IMG/VR virus record: IMGVR_UViG_3300009176_000872
Location: 1-30,471 of that record
Length of the DNA stretch: 30,471 nucleotides
Direction: 5' to 3' (one strand)
Source: a virus
Shown in pieces: positions 29,690 to 30,471 of the stretch. The translations under genes were made by a program, and so were the position numbers. The notes under the pieces were generated by a model. That model saw only the letters and a program-made list of their open reading frames with translations, had not been told where the DNA came from and ran no database searches. Position 1 is the first letter of the stretch; every line of letters starts with the position of its first letter.

Positions 29690-29720
29690 AGTATACCATG
29701 CGCTAGGGTTTAGAGGTCAA
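29690..29720 (-). promoter_or_regulatory. Extended -10 promoter for leftward genes
   Basis: Leftward strand: TTGACC (29720-29715), 19-base spacer, TATACT (29695-29690) preceded by TGG, i.e. an extended -10 element. This AT-richer patch stands out against the surrounding DNA. The long spacer is tolerated by extended -10 promoters. Confidence 0.6.
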
Positions 29721-29728
29721 GCCCCTAG
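29703..29728. promoter_or_regulatory. Inverted repeat across the leftward -35 box
   Basis: CTAGGG (29703-29708) and CCCTAG (29723-29728) bracket the -35 box, and GTTT/AAAC bases continue beside the arms. It could be an operator for a dimeric repressor. The left arm includes the TAG stop of the upstream gene. Confidence 0.4.
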
Positions 29729-29930
29729 AAACCTTAACGAATCTGCCGGTTTTCGCGTCCCGGGCAGCGCCCGCTGGTCGCCGCTGGGGCGTCGGCGGGT
29801 CCGTCGGCGACCCGCCGTAGAGCACGTCGAAGCTCGGGCCGCGCGCCGGGCCGCAGCCGCCCGAGGGCGCGTCGTCGCGCAGCGCGAGCACGACGACGGC
29901 CCAGAGCAGGATGAGCACGAGCGGCGTCAC
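29703..29930 (-). CDS. Small single-pass membrane protein
   Basis: A 75-residue protein starting at GTG 29930, which overlaps the upstream stop (GTGA). Residues 2-17 are a hydrophobic helix (TPLVLILLWAVVVLAL). A short acidic/Gly stretch, a Pro-rich linker (SPTDPPTPQRRPAG) and a basic tail ending KTGRFVKVSRGL follow; the tail recalls the common small phage motif 'RDakGRFvk'. Function unknown; it could be an inner-membrane regulator or lysis-related protein. Confidence 0.66.
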   Translation of the reverse strand: MTPLVLILLWAVVVLALRDDAPSGGCGPARGPSFDVLYGGSPTDPPTPQRRPAGAARDAKTGRFVKVSRGLTSKP

Positions 29931-30277
29931 GAGCGCCGCCCGGTGAGGCGCGCGACGGCCTCGGCGTTCGCACGCACGATGATGTCGGCGACGTGGTTGC
30001 GCTGGTCGTCGCAGAGCTTCTGCGTCTGCGCGCGCAGCCGCTCCGCGTTCGTGCTCGCGGTGTCGGTGATGACCTTCGCCGACTCGCGCGCGTCGCGCAC
30101 GATCTGGTCGGCCTTGCGCCACGCGCCGCCCAGCGAGAGCGGCGCGACCGGCAGGTCGGAGTGGATGTCGGCGACGATGCTCTCGCGCTGGTCGGCCATC
30201 CACGGGCCGAGGTAGCTGTTCGGGCCGAGCTTCGCGATGAACGCGTCGAGGGCGGTGATCTCTTGCTGCTTCGTCAT
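29927..30277 (-). CDS. Unknown 116-residue helical protein
   Basis: Starts at ATG 30277 behind a CACTGGAG leader. The N-terminal part (ALDAFIAKLGPNSYLGPWMADQRESIVADIHSDLP in outline) has a Trp/Tyr/Gly motif 'LGPNSYLGPW' that recurs, as I recall, in unnamed phage proteins. The rest is a long Ala/Arg/Gln helix with coiled-coil potential (ADQIVRDARESAKVITDTAS, then AERLRAQTQKLCDDQ). Function unknown. Confidence 0.72.
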   Translation of the reverse strand: MTKQQEITALDAFIAKLGPNSYLGPWMADQRESIVADIHSDLPVAPLSLGGAWRKADQIVRDARESAKVITDTASTNAERLRAQTQKLCDDQRNHVADIIVRANAEAVARLTGRRS

Positions 30278-30286
30278 GGTCGTGTG

Positions 30287-30294
30287 CTCCAGTG
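30287..30294 (-). promoter_or_regulatory. CACTGGAG leader, copy 5
   Basis: Octamer upstream of the ATG at 30277 with 9 bases between GGAG and start; two bases from the upstream hairpin, as in copy 1. Confidence 0.7.
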
Positions 30295-30296
30295 AA

Positions 30297-30320
30297 GGGC
30301 GCGAGCCGCAGCCCGCGCCC
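30297..30320 (-). terminator. Hairpin between leftward genes, second cassette
   Basis: Leftward strand GGGCGCG pairs with CGCGCCC (30320-30314 with 30303-30297), then one mismatch and two further pairs around a TGCG loop. TTCAC follows. It lies after the 30334 stop and repeats the layout at 28446-28477. Confidence 0.6.
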
Positions 30321-30333
30321 GGGGTTGTGTGTC

Positions 30334-30471
30334 TCAGAGGGCGTCGTAGTCGGCGCAGTTGGTGCCGACCGTGTGGTAGTCGCCGCAGTCGCTGCAGAGC
30401 ACCGTGCGGGTGAGGCGCGCGGCCTTCGCGGCGCCCTCGTTGTAGTCGAGCGTGCCGTCGAAGTCGCCGCC
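30334..30471 (-). CDS. Zinc-finger-like protein, C-terminal fragment
   Basis: The last 45 residues of a leftward gene that continues beyond the window. It reads GGDFDGTLDYNEGAAKAARLT, then LCSDCGDYHTVGTNCADYDAL. The CSDCGDYH...C cluster gives three Cys and one His that could bind zinc. The frame is open to base 30471 without an ATG, so its start is outside. Function unknown. Confidence 0.62.
   Translation of the reverse strand, partial: GGDFDGTLDYNEGAAKAARLTRTVLCSDCGDYHTVGTNCADYDAL

Noticed and set aside
29640-29699. Longer start at 29699 for the 76-residue leftward gene
   Set aside because: It would begin in the predicted -10 region, before the RNA start, and read through the leader hairpin.
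1-30471. CRISPR array, insertion sequence, integrase or attachment site
   Set aside because: No spaced direct repeats, transposase or recombinase motifs, or terminal inverted repeats were seen. Direct repeats found are short and inside coding genes.

Overview
This window is a segment of a tailed double-stranded DNA phage, or an integrated copy of one, and is almost entirely coding. Base composition is high in G+C (about two thirds by eye) with strong G/C preference at third codon positions. Gene order and protein types fit a short-tailed phage (podovirus type): large terminase, P22-like portal, scaffold-like protein, HK97-fold major capsid protein, SU10-type head-tail adaptor, tail hub/nozzle, tail fibre, then a series of very large internal virion (DNA-ejection) proteins. 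No integrase, repressor, lysis enzyme, replication gene, tRNA or CRISPR array is visible. The host is not shown directly. The best clue is a phage gene for a secreted protein with a textbook PEP-CTERM sorting tail, which would need a host with an exosortase (Acidobacteriota, Pseudomonadota, Verrucomicrobiota and similar groups); this is inference.

Rightward strand, 1-27065. Terminase (cut by the window edge), a Pro/Gly-rich small protein, the PEP-CTERM protein, two small Cys-rich frames and the portal come first. Then follow a small unknown protein, a GroES-like co-chaperonin, a scaffold-like protein, an unknown basic protein and a two-segment membrane protein. At 7821-8094 lies the only sizeable non-coding stretch on this strand; it holds a sigma70-like promoter and a structured leader in front of the decoration-like protein and the major capsid protein. 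After a hairpin come two small beta-rich structural proteins, the adaptor, two related small Cys proteins, two low-complexity proteins (one Gln/Pro/Tyr/Gly-rich with a DUF4214-like core), the tail hub, the fibre and a fibre-associated protein, and five proteins likely to be internal or ejected, ending with an 1847-residue one.

Leftward strand, 30471-27028. A convergent set of ten small genes, mostly of unknown function and several with zinc-ligand patterns, reads toward the structural module and overlaps its end. A candidate extended -10 promoter at 29690-29720 with a 5' leader hairpin drives the inner part. Five genes with an intergenic gap carry the same CACTGGAG ribosome-binding leader, twice joined to a terminator-like hairpin; genes that overlap their upstream neighbour use ordinary Shine-Dalgarno sequences instead.

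Together the rightward genes package DNA (terminase, portal), build the head (scaffold, co-chaperonin, capsid, decoration), attach the tail (adaptor, hub, fibre) and load proteins for ejection. The main novelties are the phage PEP-CTERM protein, the prion-like low-complexity protein and the wider use of Pro/Gly/Gln-rich tails on virion proteins, the duplicated 44-residue module in two neighbouring ejection-type proteins, and the repeated hairpin/CACTGGAG punctuation of the leftward genes.
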